Program-made: the position numbers and the translations under genes
Shown here: positions 35,229 to 44,766 of the stretch, piece by piece
How positions within the stretch are numbered: the stretch's first letter is position 1
Layout: each line of letters opens with the position of its first letter
The notes under the pieces: model-generated
Told to the model about the DNA's origin: nothing
Seen by the model: only the letters and a program-made list of their open reading frames with translations
The model's database searches: none
Source: Streptomyces sp. ISL-11
GTDB taxonomy: Bacteria > Actinomycetota > Actinomycetes > Streptomycetales > Streptomycetaceae
DNA length: 64,000 bases
NCBI RefSeq assembly: GCF_018614525.1
Contig: NZ_JAGGOL010000072.1
Location: 18,947 to 82,946 of the forward strand
Direction of reading: 5' to 3'

Positions 35229-36937
35229 CGGTGGTCTTCCTCTCGGTACTCGGTGCCGCCGCCCCGCACGGTGTGCTCGCGCAGTTCGACGCGGCGGATC
35301 TTGCCGGAGACGGTCTTGGGCAGCTCGGCGAACTCCAGGCGGCGGACGCGCTTGTAGGGGGCGAGCGTGGCGCGCGAGTGGGCGAAGAGGGCCTTCGCGG
35401 TGGCGGGGCCGGGCTCGAAGCCCTCGGCGAGGACGACGTACGCCTTGGGCACGGCCAGTCGCAGCGGGTCGGGGGCGGGGACGACGGCGGCCTCGGCGAC
35501 GGCCTCGTGTTCGAGGAGGGCGCTCTCCAGCTCGAAGGGGGAGATCTTGTAGTCGCTGGCCTTGAAGACGTCGTCGGCGCGGCCGATGTAGGTGATGTAG
35601 CCGTCCGCGTCGCGGGAACCGATGTCGCCGGTGCGGTAGTAGCCGCCGGCCATGGCCTCGGCGGTGCGCTCGGGGTCGCCGGCGTAGCCGGTCATCAGGC
35701 CCACGGGCCGGACGGAGAGGTCGAGGGCGATCTCGCCCTCGTCGGCGGGCCCGCCGGTGACGGGGTCGAGGAGGACGACGCGGTAGCCGGGGCTCGGGCG
35801 GCCCATGGAGCCGGTCTTGAGCGGCTGGCCGGGCGGGTTGGCGATCTGCACGGAGGTCTCGGTCTGGCCGAAGCCGTCACGGATGGTCACGCCCCAGGCC
35901 CGTCGTACGGTCTCGATCACCTCGGGGTTGAGGGGCTCGCCCGCGGCGACGGCCTCGCGGGGCGGAGTGCGCAGCGCGCCGAGGTCGGCCTGGATGAGCA
36001 TGCGCCACACGGTCGGCGGCGCGCAGAAGCTCGTCACCCCCGCCCGGTCCATCTCCGCCATCAGGCGGGCGGCGTCGAAGCGGGTGTAGTTGTGCACGAA
36101 GACGGTGGCTTCGGCGTTCCAGGGGGCGAAGAGGCTGGACCAGGCGTGCTTGGCCCAGCCGGGCGAGGAGATGTTGAGGTGGACGTCGCCGGGGCGGAGC
36201 CCGATCCAGTACATGGTGGTCAAGTGGCCGATGGGGTAAGAGGTATGGGTGTGCTCGACGAGCTTGGGCTGTGCGGTGGTGCCCGAGGTGAAGTAGAGCA
36301 GGAGGGTGTCGTCGGCGCCGGTGGGCCCGTCGGGGGTGAAGTGCTCGTCGGCGTGCGCGGAGTCCTCGTAGGAGAGCCAGGGCGCGCCGGGCCGGTCCGG
36401 CGTGCCGCCGACCGCGATGCGGGTGTAGTCGCCGGGTACGTGCGCGAACTTGTCCGCGTCCTCGGCCCGTACGATCACGTGTGCGACCCGGCCGCGTTCG
36501 ATGCGGTCGGTGAGGTCGGCGGGGCCCAGCAGCGGGGTGGCGGGGATGACGACGGCGCGCAGCTTCATCGCGGCCAGCGCGGTCTCCCACAGTTCGGCCT
36601 GGTTGCCGAGCATGACGACGACGCGGTCGCCGGCCCGTACGCCCCGCGACCGCAGCCAGTTGGCGACCTGGTCGGAGCGGCGGCGCAGCGCGGCGAAGGA
36701 CAGTTTCGTCTCGCCGCCGTCCGGCTCGACGATCCACAGGGCGGTGCGGTCATTGCCCTCGGCGATGGCGTCGAACCAGTCGAGCGCCCAGTTGAACTCC
36801 CGTGGCCGGGGCCAGTCGAAGCCCTCGTAGGCCGCCGGGTAGTCGTCGCGGTGCGCGAGCAGGAAATCCCGCGCCGCCCGGAAGCGCGCCGTCCCGCCGC
36901 CCGTCCCGTCCGTGTCCGTCAGGCTCATAGACGTCAC
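35225..36937 (-). CDS. Acyl-CoA synthetase, medium-chain/acetyl-CoA-synthetase-like
   Basis: A 570-residue ANL-family ligase of the ACSM type: [20 protein letters not shown] (P-loop), [60 protein letters not shown] and [16 protein letters not shown]. It forms CoA esters of medium-chain or aromatic acids. GTG 36937 is preferred because GGAGGA sits 3 bp upstream; ATG 36928 is the alternative. First gene of a two-ligase operon, an arrangement suggesting two substrates of one degradation route. Confidence 0.9.
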   Translation of the reverse strand: MTSMSLTDTDGTGGGTARFRAARDFLLAHRDDYPAAYEGFDWPRPREFNWALDWFDAIAEGNDRTALWIVEPDGGETKLSFAALRRRSDQVANWLRSRGVRAGDRVVVMLGNQAELWETALAAMKLRAVVIPATPLLGPADLTDRIERGRVAHVIVRAEDADKFAHVPGDYTRIAVGGTPDRPGAPWLSYEDSAHADEHFTPDGPTGADDTLLLYFTSGTTAQPKLVEHTHTSYPIGHLTTMYWIGLRPGDVHLNISSPGWAKHAWSSLFAPWNAEATVFVHNYTRFDAARLMAEMDRAGVTSFCAPPTVWRMLIQADLGALRTPPREAVAAGEPLNPEVIETVRRAWGVTIRDGFGQTETSVQIANPPGQPLKTGSMGRPSPGYRVVLLDPVTGGPADEGEIALDLSVRPVGLMTGYAGDPERTAEAMAGGYYRTGDIGSRDADGYITYIGRADDVFKASDYKISPFELESALLEHEAVAEAAVVPAPDPLRLAVPKAYVVLAEGFEPGPATAKALFAHSRATLAPYKRVRRLEFAELPKTVSGKIRRVELREHTVRGGGTEYREEDHR

Positions 36938-37087
36938 TTGTCCTCCAGAGTGCGGGGCGCGTCGCCGGCCCGCTGGTTAGCATCGTGCGACGGTGATCCG
37001 AGTCTCACCACCCCCGGACGGGGGTGGCCGCATTTCATTGGATACGGAGATTCCGGCTTCGCGTCCAGGACCGGGGAGGCAGCAGCT

Positions 37088-37924
37088 ATGGGAGTTCCGG
37101 ACGGTGCGGCGGAGGTGCGTGCGGCCCTGTCGCGGATGCGCAGGGGCGCCGGGCTGCCGGTCGCCTTCGGCGGACTGCTCTCGGGGGCCCGGCAGTTCCG
37201 CATATCGGACACGACCGGGACGACGACGCAGGCGCTGCGGGACCTGGCGATCCGCACGGGCAGCGGCCTGGGCGGCAAGGCCGCGGCCCTGACCCGGCCG
37301 CTGTCCGTCACCGACTACCGGTCCTCGCACGTCATCACCCACGAGTACGATGCGGCGGTGGCGGCCGAGGGACTCTGCTCGGTGCTGGCGGTGCCCGTGG
37401 TCGTACGGGGCCGGGTGCGCGGCGTCCTCTACGGGGCGCTGCGGCGGCCGCTCGCGCTCGGCGACCGCCCGATGACCGCCGCGGTCGACGCGGCGCGCGA
37501 GCTGGAACAGGCGCTGGCGGTGCAGGACGAGGCGCGGCGGCTGCTGTCCGTGGCCCACCGGCCGACGACGGCGGACCCCGCGATGTGGGAGGAGGTCCGC
37601 GAGGCCCACGGCGAACTCCGCGCCCTGGCCCACCGCGTCACGGATCCGCTCCTGCGCCGGGACCTGCTGGCCGCGTGCGAGCGCCTGGCGGCGGCCGGGG
37701 CGGGCCCCGGACCGGCGGCGGGTCCGCGCGTCGAGCTCTCGCCGCGCGAGGTCGACGTCCTCGCGTGCGTGGCATCGGGTGCCACGAACGCGGCGGCCGC
37801 GGAACGTCTGGGCCTGCGCCCGGAGACGGTCAAGAGCTACCTGCGCTCGGGCATGCGGAAGCTGGGGGCGCATACGCGGATGGAGGCGGTGGTGGCGGCG
37901 CGGAGGGTGGGGGTGTTGCCGTGA
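37088..37924 (+). CDS. GAF-LuxR transcriptional regulator
   Basis: A 278-residue protein. The N-terminal region (PVAFGGLLSGARQFRISDTT, then GKAAALTRPLSVTDYRSSHV and LCSVLAVPVVVRGRVRGVLY) has the look of a GAF ligand-binding domain. A helical linker and a C-terminal LuxR helix-turn-helix (LSPREVDVLACVASGATNAA and LGLRPETVKSYLRSGMRKLG) follow. No phosphoacceptor receiver domain is present. ATG 37088 lies 8 bp after GGGGAGG. The gene is divergent from the two acyl-CoA synthetases, so it probably controls them in response to an acid or acyl-CoA; inferred. Confidence 0.87.
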   Translation: MGVPDGAAEVRAALSRMRRGAGLPVAFGGLLSGARQFRISDTTGTTTQALRDLAIRTGSGLGGKAAALTRPLSVTDYRSSHVITHEYDAAVAAEGLCSVLAVPVVVRGRVRGVLYGALRRPLALGDRPMTAAVDAARELEQALAVQDEARRLLSVAHRPTTADPAMWEEVREAHGELRALAHRVTDPLLRRDLLAACERLAAAGAGPGPAAGPRVELSPREVDVLACVASGATNAAAAERLGLRPETVKSYLRSGMRKLGAHTRMEAVVAARRVGVLP

Positions 37925-38235
37925 CGGTTGGCGCTGTGCCTTGGGGGTTCGGGGCGGGCTTGATTTCCCACGCGTCCGGACGACAACCAGCCCGTCCGGG
38001 GGCACCTCCCAGCGTTAGCTGGGGGAGATTGAGGCCGACGGGGGTCCGGGGGCCTGCCCCCGGTTGGGGAAGGGGCGGGCAGGGGAAAAGCCCTCCCCGC
38101 CCACACCCGTCAAGGAACCGTCAAAGCCATGGCACCCAGGGTCAATGGCCTGTCAATGAAGCGGTCGACGCGCCGCCGGACGGGCATAGCGTGAGCGGAC
38201 CACACCGCACCCGACCCCTTCCTCCGAGGACCGCC
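37925..38235. other. Intergenic stretch with a diverged copy of the dispersed repeat and a terminator
   Basis: GCGGGCTTGATTTC (37955 region) followed by CCAGCCCGTCCGGGGG is a decayed copy of the 27192/33479 repeat. Next come CTCCCAGCGTTAGCTGGGGG and a tight hairpin CCGGGGG-CCTG-CCCCCGG (38046-38063), a likely terminator for the LuxR gene. No gene is seen. Confidence 0.6.
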
Positions 38236-38640
38236 ATGGACCTGAGCCGAACCCCCGCCGAGGCAGCCGCCGTCGCCGTCGACAGCCCGCAGGCCGACGA
38301 CGGAGAGCCCTCCGAACCATCCCATCCCGCCGGCCCGGCCTCCGCGCCGCCGCTGTACGTACCCGTACGGCCCTGCGCCGGCGGCTACGCCCTGCGGGTC
38401 TTCCGTTCCCCTCTCGGCACCCGCACCGCCGTCGCCTTCACCACCCAGCGGCGGCTTTCGGACGTTCTGGGCCCCGGTCAGCGGTCCGTCCGGCTGGCCC
38501 TTCCGGCCGTCCGTGCCCTGGCCGCGCCCCTCGGCGTCGAGCTCGTCTCCGTCGACCCCCGGCTCACGGCCCCGCCGGTGAAGCCGCTCCCGGCCGGTGA
38601 GGACACCGGCCCGCGACCGCTGCGGACGCTTCCCGGGTAA
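38236..38640 (+). CDS. SAV_915-family protein
   Basis: A 134-residue protein. After a flexible N-terminus comes PPLYVPVRPCAGGYALRVFR, GTRTAVAFTTQRRLSDVLGP and LPAVRALAAPLGVELVSVDP. This is the compact domain of the actinomycete SAV_915 family, function unknown. ATG has GAGGA upstream. Directly followed (94 bp) by lysA on the same strand. Confidence 0.82.
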   Translation: MDLSRTPAEAAAVAVDSPQADDGEPSEPSHPAGPASAPPLYVPVRPCAGGYALRVFRSPLGTRTAVAFTTQRRLSDVLGPGQRSVRLALPAVRALAAPLGVELVSVDPRLTAPPVKPLPAGEDTGPRPLRTLPG

Positions 38641-38734
38641 CCCCGGCGGGCGCACCGGTCCGTACCGCGCCTCACCACCGGGCCCGGTGCGCCCCGCCCG
38701 TACGTCCTCCCCCACCTGCCCCGTAGGAGACCCC

Positions 38735-40081
38735 GTGTCCCTCCCCCTCGCTCCCGCGTCCCTGCCACCCCTGCCCCACGAGCCCGCGCGCGCCCCCGTC
38801 TGGCCGTCCTCCGCCCAGGCGCTGCCCACCGGTGACCTGACCGTCGGCGGGGTGTCGCTCGCCGAGCTCGCCGACCGCTTCGGCACGCCCTCGTACGTCA
38901 TCGACGAGGAGGAGGTACGGGCCAGGGCCCGCGCCTGGCGCTCGGCCCTGCCGCACGCCGACATCGCCTACGCCGGCAAGGCGTTCCTCTCCCGCGCGAT
39001 GGTGCGCTGGATCGGCGAGGAGGGCCTGTCCCTGGACGTCTGCTCCGCCGGCGAGCTGGAGCTCGCCGCGCTGAGCGGCTTCCCCGCCGAACGCGTCGTG
39101 CTGCACGGCAACGCCAAGAGCCCCGGCGACCTGCGGGCCGCCCTGCGCCTGGGCGTGGGCCGTATCGTCATCGACAGCACGGGAGAGATCGCCCGGCTGG
39201 CCGCGCTCGTACCGCCGGGCTTCCGCCGGCGGGTGCTGGTGCGGGTCGTGCCGGGTGTGACGGCGGGCGCGCACCGCGCGGTGCGGACGGGGGTGGAGGG
39301 CCAGAAGTTCGGCCTGCCGATCGCCGGTGGGGAGGCCGAGGAGGCGGTGGCGCGGATCCTGGACCAGCCGCGGCTCGAACTCGTCGGCCTGCACTGCCAC
39401 CTCGGCTCGCAGATCGCCGACCTCGGCCCGTACGTGGAGGCGGTACGCCGGCTCGTACCACTGCTGGCCCGGCTCCGCGACCGGCACGGCGTGACGTTTC
39501 CCGAGCTCGATCTCGGCGGCGGCTTCGCCATCGCCTACCGCGACGGCGACCCGGCCCTGTCGCCGCGCGCGTACGCCGACCGGGTGGGCGGCGAACTGGC
39601 CCTGCTGTGCGCGCGGTTCGACCTGCCCGTGCCGCGGCTGACCGTGGAGCCGGGGCGCTGGATAGCCGGCCCGGCCGGTGTCGCGCTGTACCGGGTCCTG
39701 GCGGTCAAACGCAGCGGTGAACACACGTTCGTCGCCGTGGACGGCGGCATGAGCGACAATCCGCGCCCGGCGCTGTACGGCGTCCGCTACACCGTCCGCC
39801 TCGTGGGCCGCGCCGGCACCGAACCGCCGCGCGCGATGACCGTGGTGGGACGGCACTGCGAGGCCGGGGACGTCCTCGCCGAGGACGTCCCGCTGCCGGG
39901 CGACGTCCGTCCCGGGGACGTGCTGGCGGTCCCGGCGTCCGGCGCGTACCACCTGTCGATGTCCTCGGCCTACAACCTCGTCGGCCGGCCGCCCGTCGTC
40001 GCCGTGTCGGAGGGCCGCGCCCGGCTGCTCGTACGCCGCGAGACGCTGGAGGACCTGCGCCGGCGCGACGTCGGGGAGTGA
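38735..40081 (+). CDS. lysA: Diaminopimelate decarboxylase
   Basis: A 448-residue fold-III PLP enzyme. The PLP lysine is in IAYAGKAFLSRAMVRW. Other motifs are VCSAGELELAALSGF, HGNAKSPGDL, GLHCHLGSQIAD, LDLGGGFAIAYRDGD, VEPGRWIAGPAG and VVGRHCEAGDVLAEDV. It decarboxylates meso-diaminopimelate to L-lysine (EC 4.1.1.20). GTG 38735 follows TAGGAGA. The position is away from the usual hom-thrC neighbourhood of the primary lysA in Streptomyces, so this is probably a second copy; ornithine-decarboxylase-like specificity cannot be excluded. Confidence 0.88.
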   Translation: MSLPLAPASLPPLPHEPARAPVWPSSAQALPTGDLTVGGVSLAELADRFGTPSYVIDEEEVRARARAWRSALPHADIAYAGKAFLSRAMVRWIGEEGLSLDVCSAGELELAALSGFPAERVVLHGNAKSPGDLRAALRLGVGRIVIDSTGEIARLAALVPPGFRRRVLVRVVPGVTAGAHRAVRTGVEGQKFGLPIAGGEAEEAVARILDQPRLELVGLHCHLGSQIADLGPYVEAVRRLVPLLARLRDRHGVTFPELDLGGGFAIAYRDGDPALSPRAYADRVGGELALLCARFDLPVPRLTVEPGRWIAGPAGVALYRVLAVKRSGEHTFVAVDGGMSDNPRPALYGVRYTVRLVGRAGTEPPRAMTVVGRHCEAGDVLAEDVPLPGDVRPGDVLAVPASGAYHLSMSSAYNLVGRPPVVAVSEGRARLLVRRETLEDLRRRDVGE

Positions 40082-40084
40082 CCG

Positions 40085-41200
40085 TCAGGCCGCGGCGGCG
40101 GGCACGACGCGCACGTCGTGGGCGGTGTCCTGCGCCGCCATGGCCAGCAGCCGGGCCGCCTCGTCCTCCAGTGCGGCCCGGTCCGCCGCGCGGATCCGCT
40201 CGAACGGTTCGACGGTCAGCGTCGTGGTGCCCGGCGCGCGGTCGAGGCGCCAGACGCCGCGGATGAAGCCGTCGAGGACGACGGTGGGCGCGGCGCGGTT
40301 GACGCGCCGGACGCGGCGCCAGGACGCGGGGTCGACGACGCGGGCGCGGTCGGCGTAGGAGAGCGCGATGTTGTCGAACTCGGGCAGGAAGCGCACGGGA
40401 GCGTCCGTGTCCGGGTCGGGCAGCGGGGCGTCGGGCAGGTCGAACAGCTCGGTGCCGTTCTCGTCGCGGAAGGTCCGCAGGCCGGGGCGGATGCCGTCGA
40501 CGACCGTGCGCAGCCCGGTCAGGCCGCACCACTTCTGCATGTCCTTCACGGACGCGGGGCCGAAGGCCGCGAGGTAGCGCCGCAGGACGGCGCCGGCGTC
40601 CGGGCGGGGGTCGGGCTCCTGGCCCAGCCAGGCCGCCGTGGTGGTGTGCGCGGCCGGTCCGCCGCGCCCCCACAGGCCGCGCGGCGGCACCTGGACGAGC
40701 GGGAGCAGCGCCCGTGCGGCCATGGCCAGGTCCTGCGGGGCACTGCCGGGCCACTCGCGGGCGAGTGCCTGTCCGAGCTCGTGGAAGGTGTACGGGCGCT
40801 CGGCGACGAGGTCGCGGGCGAGCGCGGCCACCCGGGAGAGGTCCACTCCGGTGAGGCGCTTGCCCTGGTTGCCCCGGAAGGAGCGCTCCTGCACGGGCTG
40901 GCACAGGGCGCGCAGGGTGAGGCAGTCGCGGGCGCCGACGAGGTGCAGGGTGGAGCGCATCACGGCGATGCGGACGGCGGCGCGGGAGGCCAGGAGGCCG
41001 GACAGCTCCTCGGGGTCGAAGCCGTCGAGGCGGGCGGCGAGTGCGTAGTAGGGGTCCATCGGCGACTGGGCCTGGAGCCCGACCAGGTGCTCGACGGCGT
41101 CGAGGGCGGGCAGCGCGGCACGGCGGAGCAGCAGCTGGCGCTCCAGGAGGGCGCGATTGAGGGCACGTACGGTCAGAACAGGAGCCCCGGTCGGTGTCAT
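40085..41200 (-). CDS. AlkZ/YcaQ-like winged-helix DNA glycosylase (HTH_42)
   Basis: A 371-residue protein of the HTH_42 family. EHLVGLQAQSPMDPYYALAA carries the Q-x-Q motif that is catalytic in AlkZ-type DNA glycosylases (AlkX has Q-x-D). RIAVMRSTLHLVGARDC, RYLAAFGPASVKDMQKWCGL and RFLPEFDNIALSYADRARVV are typical of the three winged helices. Such enzymes excise bulky or crosslinked bases, sometimes for self-protection by antibiotic producers. No biosynthetic cluster adjoins. It converges on lysA with a 3-bp gap. Confidence 0.82.
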   Translation of the reverse strand: MTPTGAPVLTVRALNRALLERQLLLRRAALPALDAVEHLVGLQAQSPMDPYYALAARLDGFDPEELSGLLASRAAVRIAVMRSTLHLVGARDCLTLRALCQPVQERSFRGNQGKRLTGVDLSRVAALARDLVAERPYTFHELGQALAREWPGSAPQDLAMAARALLPLVQVPPRGLWGRGGPAAHTTTAAWLGQEPDPRPDAGAVLRRYLAAFGPASVKDMQKWCGLTGLRTVVDGIRPGLRTFRDENGTELFDLPDAPLPDPDTDAPVRFLPEFDNIALSYADRARVVDPASWRRVRRVNRAAPTVVLDGFIRGVWRLDRAPGTTTLTVEPFERIRAADRAALEDEAARLLAMAAQDTAHDVRVVPAAAA

Positions 41201-41373
41201 GCGTTCACGTTAGGAGAGATCGAGGACAGATTCTGTCCGCCTCCGGGCCGAGTTCTTGTTCAGATGCCGTAAATCGATCCGTATATCCTGGTCCGCGGTC
41301 CCGCTTTCACGGCCCTGTTCCAGGATCCCGTTCCGCGTGCCGGCCGCCCACGACGAGCGAGAGGGAGTGCCCC

Positions 41374-42513
41374 ATGCCCGAGAACCCTCCGCGCCGTCGG
41401 CGTTCCACGCCGAAGAAGCACTCCCGGCTGTGGCCGGCGGTCCCCGACGGCGACGCCTCCGGGACGCCCGCCGCCGGCCCCGCCAACGGCGACGGGAGCG
41501 TCGTCCACGCCGCCGTCTACCGCGACGGCCACCGCGTGAGCACCCCCGTCTCGCTGGCCGACACCTACCGCCAGCTGCGCGCGCAGCCCGACGGCATGGC
41601 CTGGATCGGCCTGCACCGGCCCACCGAGCGCGAACTCCTCTCGCTCGCCGAGGAGTTCGACCTCCATCCGCTCGCCGTCGAGGACGCCCTCGAAGCCCAC
41701 CAGCGCCCCAAGCTGGAGCGCTACGGCGACATCCTCTTCGTCGTCCTGCGCGCCGCCCGCTACCTCGACGCCCCCGAGGAGGTCGACTTCGGCGAGCTCC
41801 ACCTCTTCGTCGGCCCCGACTTCCTCATCACCGTCCGGCACGGGGCGGCCCCCGACCTCTCCGCCGTCCGCGCCCGCATGGAGGCCACCCCCGAGCTGCT
41901 GGCCCTGGGCCCCGAGGCGGTGCTCTACGCCATCCTCGACGCCGTGGTCGACGGCTACGCACCGGTCGTCGCGGGCGTCCAGAACGACATCGACGAGATC
42001 GAGACCGAGGTCTTCGGCGGCGACCCGGCGGTCTCCCGCCGCATCTACGAACTCGCCCGCGAAATGGTCGAATTCCAGCGCGCCACCCGCCCCCTGGTCG
42101 GCATGCTGCACGGCCTCATGGCAGGCTTCGCCAAATACGGCACCGACGACGAACTCCAGCGCTATCTGCGCGACGTCGCCGACCACGTCACCCACACCAG
42201 CGAACGCGTCGACGGCTTCCGCTCGGCCCTCGCCGACATCCTCGCGGTCAACGCCACCCTGGTCACCCAGCAGCAGAACGCGGAAATGCGCGCCCTGGCG
42301 GAGGCGGGCTTCGCACAGAACGAGGAGATCAAGAAGATCTCGTCGTGGGCGGCCATTTTGTTCGCGCCGACGCTGGTGGGGACGATCTACGGCATGAACT
42401 TCGATGCCATGCCCGAGCTGCACTGGGCCTTTGGCTACCCCTTCGCGATCCTGCTGATGGCAGTGGTCTGCGTCAGCCTCTACGTCATCTTCAAGAAGCG
42501 CGACTGGCTGTAG
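41374..42513 (+). CDS. corA: CorA-type magnesium/cobalt channel
   Basis: A 379-residue protein with a long cytoplasmic N-terminal domain (LHPLAVEDALEAHQRPKLER and a stretch of acidic helices). Two C-terminal transmembrane helices flank the pore motif GTIYGMNFDAMPEL, the CorA Y-G-M-N-F signature, and it ends FKKRDWL. It mediates Mg2+ (or Co2+/Ni2+) uptake. ATG 41374 has GAGGGAG upstream. Divergent from the AlkZ-like gene. Confidence 0.94.
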   Translation: MPENPPRRRRSTPKKHSRLWPAVPDGDASGTPAAGPANGDGSVVHAAVYRDGHRVSTPVSLADTYRQLRAQPDGMAWIGLHRPTERELLSLAEEFDLHPLAVEDALEAHQRPKLERYGDILFVVLRAARYLDAPEEVDFGELHLFVGPDFLITVRHGAAPDLSAVRARMEATPELLALGPEAVLYAILDAVVDGYAPVVAGVQNDIDEIETEVFGGDPAVSRRIYELAREMVEFQRATRPLVGMLHGLMAGFAKYGTDDELQRYLRDVADHVTHTSERVDGFRSALADILAVNATLVTQQQNAEMRALAEAGFAQNEEIKKISSWAAILFAPTLVGTIYGMNFDAMPELHWAFGYPFAILLMAVVCVSLYVIFKKRDWL

Positions 42514-42981
42514 GCGGCACATCGACGTCATTGATCAACTTAGCTCTTGCGAACGCATGGAGGCGGCCAGCAAGGCCCCTGGGGAGAATCTGGGGAGAAT
42601 GCGCAGCCCGCCCCCGCGAGGCGCTCCCCTGCACCTTGAGGATGCCCCTGCCGCGCCGTCGACCGCCTCCAGCAACACGCGGCTGCGGGGGGTGACGAAA
42701 TCGGGTGGCACGGCATCTGCTGCGCCAGATCATCCACCGCGCAGGCCCCGGTCGTAGCCGAGCGGACCCCGGGCGCTCGCCGGAGGCCCGGCCGACGCCG
42801 GGTCGGCGAAAGGCCTGGCGTGCGGGACCGACGGAACCGGGTAACGTCTTTGTCATGTTCTTCCAGACGCCGATTTACGAGTGAGAGCGTGACGGGCCCC
42901 TGCTGATGTCCTTCGACGTCGCCGCGCCCGTCCCCCACCGATGAATCCGTAGATCACTTCACATCATCACCGGGAGAACCC
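42514..42981. other. Intergenic stretch with an island-boundary repeat
   Basis: No gene pattern is recognised in these roughly 470 bases. It contains two direct copies of CTGGGGAGAA (42579-42600) matched near 48462. Just before 42982 lies GGGAGAA, the DUF6243 ribosome site. Confidence 0.5.
42579..42600 (+). repeat. 22-bp repeat, left copy (CTGGGGAGAA doublet)
   Basis: Two head-to-tail CTGGGGAGAA units, separated by TC..., form a 22-bp string. It recurs at 48462-48483 with one mismatch, in the same orientation. The two copies bracket DUF6243, an MFS remnant and the CHAT operon. Confidence 0.75.
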
Positions 42982-43197
42982 GTGACCGACAGCAAGAACA
43001 TCAACAACCCCGTGGGCCAGGGCGGCGGCCAGCGCAAGAAGCTGTCCCGCGCCGAACGACAGAACAACGGTCCGCACCGCAACCGCGACCGCCAGAGTGC
43101 CGCCGACCAGAAGGCCGAGCTGGTGCGCAAGATGCGCGAGAAGGCAGCCGCAGCTGAGGGCGCCGGGCAGGCGAGCGACGACACCGCAGAGAGCTGA
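42982..43197 (+). CDS. DUF6243-family protein
   Basis: A 71-residue, highly charged protein. The motif GQGGGQRKKLSRAERQNN followed by ADQKAELVRKMREKAA is that of DUF6243, small actinomycete proteins of unknown function, probably disordered with a helical tail. GTG start after GGGAGAA. A strong hairpin follows the stop. Confidence 0.82.
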   Translation: MTDSKNINNPVGQGGGQRKKLSRAERQNNGPHRNRDRQSAADQKAELVRKMREKAAAAEGAGQASDDTAES

Positions 43198-43230
43198 CGC
43201 ACCGCCGCCGCAGGGCGGCACCGCACGGGG

Positions 43231-43263
43231 CAGGGCCCGGACCGCGACGCGCGGTCCGGGCCC
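43231..43263 (+). terminator. Strong hairpin after the DUF6243 gene
   Basis: CAGGGCCCGGACCGCG and CGCGGTCCGGGCCCTG form a 16-bp perfect dyad around a single base, 33 bp after the stop. Confidence 0.75.
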
Positions 43264-43312
43264 TGCTGCCGTATCGGGGCTCTGCTGCCGTACCGGGCGC
43301 GGCCGGTCCCGC

Positions 43313-43680
43313 TCAGACCAGCAGCGTCACCACCAGCGCGTCCCCGTACCTAGCCCCGGCGACACCGCCGGGAAGAGCGTGCCGAGCGTCGCCACCCCGA
43401 CGGCCAGCGAGGACTGCTGCGCGATCACCATCACCCCGCTGCCCACCCCGCCCGGTCCGCCGGAGCGCACGATCCGCAGCAGCACCGGGAGCTGGCAGCC
43501 CTGGCCAGCCCGGCCAGCAGCAGGCTGGAGGAGGTCCACGAACCCCAGGCCGGCCAGTCGCACCGGACCGCCAGCACCAGCAGCACGATGCCCGTCCCCT
43601 GAATCAGCGCACCGGCGGCCGTGACCCGGCCGCCGTACTGCTGCCGACCGACGGCACCGTGACCGTCTACACGCTCCAGG
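43313..43680 (-). pseudogene. C-terminal remnant of an MFS (DHA2-type) transporter
   Basis: On the minus strand, GGRVTAAGALIQGTGIVLLV and LVLAVRCDWPAWGSWTSSSL lie in one frame. LPVLLRIVRSGGPGGVG and SGVMVIAQQSSLAVGVATLG lie in a second. The tail DALVVTLLV and stop at 43313 lie in a third. They are the last helices of a drug-export permease with the conserved G-S-G-V-M...Q-Q-S-x-L-A-x-G motif. The rest is gone and frames are broken, so it is non-functional. Confidence 0.72.
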
Positions 43681-43825
43681 CCCCGGGCCAAGGCGGCTGG
43701 CTGACCGGCCCTTCCGGAGAATCACAAGTGAATCTGGACTCCGGTCCCGTACAGGCGAACGTCATACCGGGCATCCAGCCACCTCCCGAGGGCAACCTGA
43801 CACCCCGAGCCCGTACCCGGCTGCC

Positions 43826-43993
43826 ATGTCACGCCTCGAGGAGTACCGCGCCATCGTGCACACAACCCGTCGCACCCGGCCCCTTCTCGCCTGGGACGAG
43901 AAGTGGGGCAGCCATGTCTCCGTGCATGCCGACGGATCCGTACTCGCTATCCGGCTGCTGCCGAACCAGCGTCAAGCGCGTCGCTCACGCTGA
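43826..43993 (+). CDS. Possible small ORF or gene fragment, 55 residues
   Basis: From ATG 43826 the frame gives MSRLEEYRAIVHTTRRTRPL and then WDEKWGSHVSVHADGSVLAI before a stop at 43993. Codon use is host-like and the order of residues is protein-like. There is no clear ribosome site and no family I recognise. It could be the N-terminus of a lost gene in this accessory interval. Confidence 0.3.
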   Translation: MSRLEEYRAIVHTTRRTRPLLAWDEKWGSHVSVHADGSVLAIRLLPNQRQARRSR

Positions 43994-44097
43994 CCCGAGA
44001 ACGCCAGAGTTCACAGCCGCCCGGCACGACACCGAGCCCCCGACCAATCGTGAGCCATAGGCCCCCGTCGTTCCAGAGGCTTGCCCCCAGGACCGGG

Positions 44098-44766
44098 TCA
44101 CTCCGCCAGCACGATGGTGTGCGGTGTCGGCGCGAGCTGCGCGCGGTAGCGGCGGACGCCCCAGCTGCGGTGCTCCAGCTCCGCCGCGACCAGCACCTCG
44201 GCCGTGTTCATACAGTCGGGCACGAGCTCCACCAACGCGGCCACCGGGTGATCGCCGACCAGAGGGAAACCCCTGACTCGCCGGAACTCCCACTGCGGGT
44301 TCGGCTGGGAAGCTCCGTGGCCCCGGACGATCCACTCCTCCCTCGTCGGTCCGGATCCTGGCGGCTTCTCCACCCCTACATCCAGCACTCCTGTCGTGAC
44401 CGTGAAGCTCACGCCCGTCCCGAGGCCGGGGACCGGGCGGGTGCGCTCGCCGGGGTCGATCAGGCGCGCGATCGGCTGTACCTCATGCTCCAGTGTGGAC
44501 AGTGCGACGCCCAGGGAGGCGTGGCGGAATACGCCTTTGCCCTCCGGTGTCTCAGGGCGAAACGAGCACACCATGAGCAGTTGCCGGAACTCCCGGTCGG
44601 GTGTGGCCCTGAGGTAGGACAGCCAGCCCTCCGGCGCGCCCGCGTGGTCGGCAGGCAGTAGGTCCCAGCCGAAAGTGAGCCTGCCGCGTAGCGGTGCGTC
44701 ATCCACCGGGCTGCCGAGCGTACGCTCCGGCACGAGTTCGACGTCGTGCAGCCGAATCTCGATCAT
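44098..44766 (-). CDS. Unknown 222-residue partner of the CHAT protease
   Basis: A soluble, beta-rich-looking protein with no signal peptide or membrane segment (MIEIRLHDVELVPERTLG; LSTLEHEVQPIARLIDPGER; VAALVELVPDCMNTAEVLVA; ending TPHTIVLAE). I do not recognise a family. Its ATG overlaps the CHAT stop (ATGA, 44763-44766), so the two are made together and in that order. By analogy with other CHAT systems the neighbour may be a substrate, inhibitor or effector of the protease; no gasdermin-like N-terminus or membrane helix is visible. Confidence 0.65.
   Translation of the reverse strand: MIEIRLHDVELVPERTLGSPVDDAPLRGRLTFGWDLLPADHAGAPEGWLSYLRATPDREFRQLLMVCSFRPETPEGKGVFRHASLGVALSTLEHEVQPIARLIDPGERTRPVPGLGTGVSFTVTTGVLDVGVEKPPGSGPTREEWIVRGHGASQPNPQWEFRRVRGFPLVGDHPVAALVELVPDCMNTAEVLVAAELEHRSWGVRRYRAQLAPTPHTIVLAE

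Noticed and set aside
35219..37087. Extension of the LuxR regulator upstream to 35219
   Set aside because: The upstream part is the antisense of the acyl-CoA synthetase. ATG 37088 has a ribosome site and begins the family-like sequence.
44098..44766. Gasdermin partner of the CHAT protease
   Set aside because: No hydrophobic membrane-inserting strands or inhibitory C-terminal tail pattern could be seen; left as unknown.
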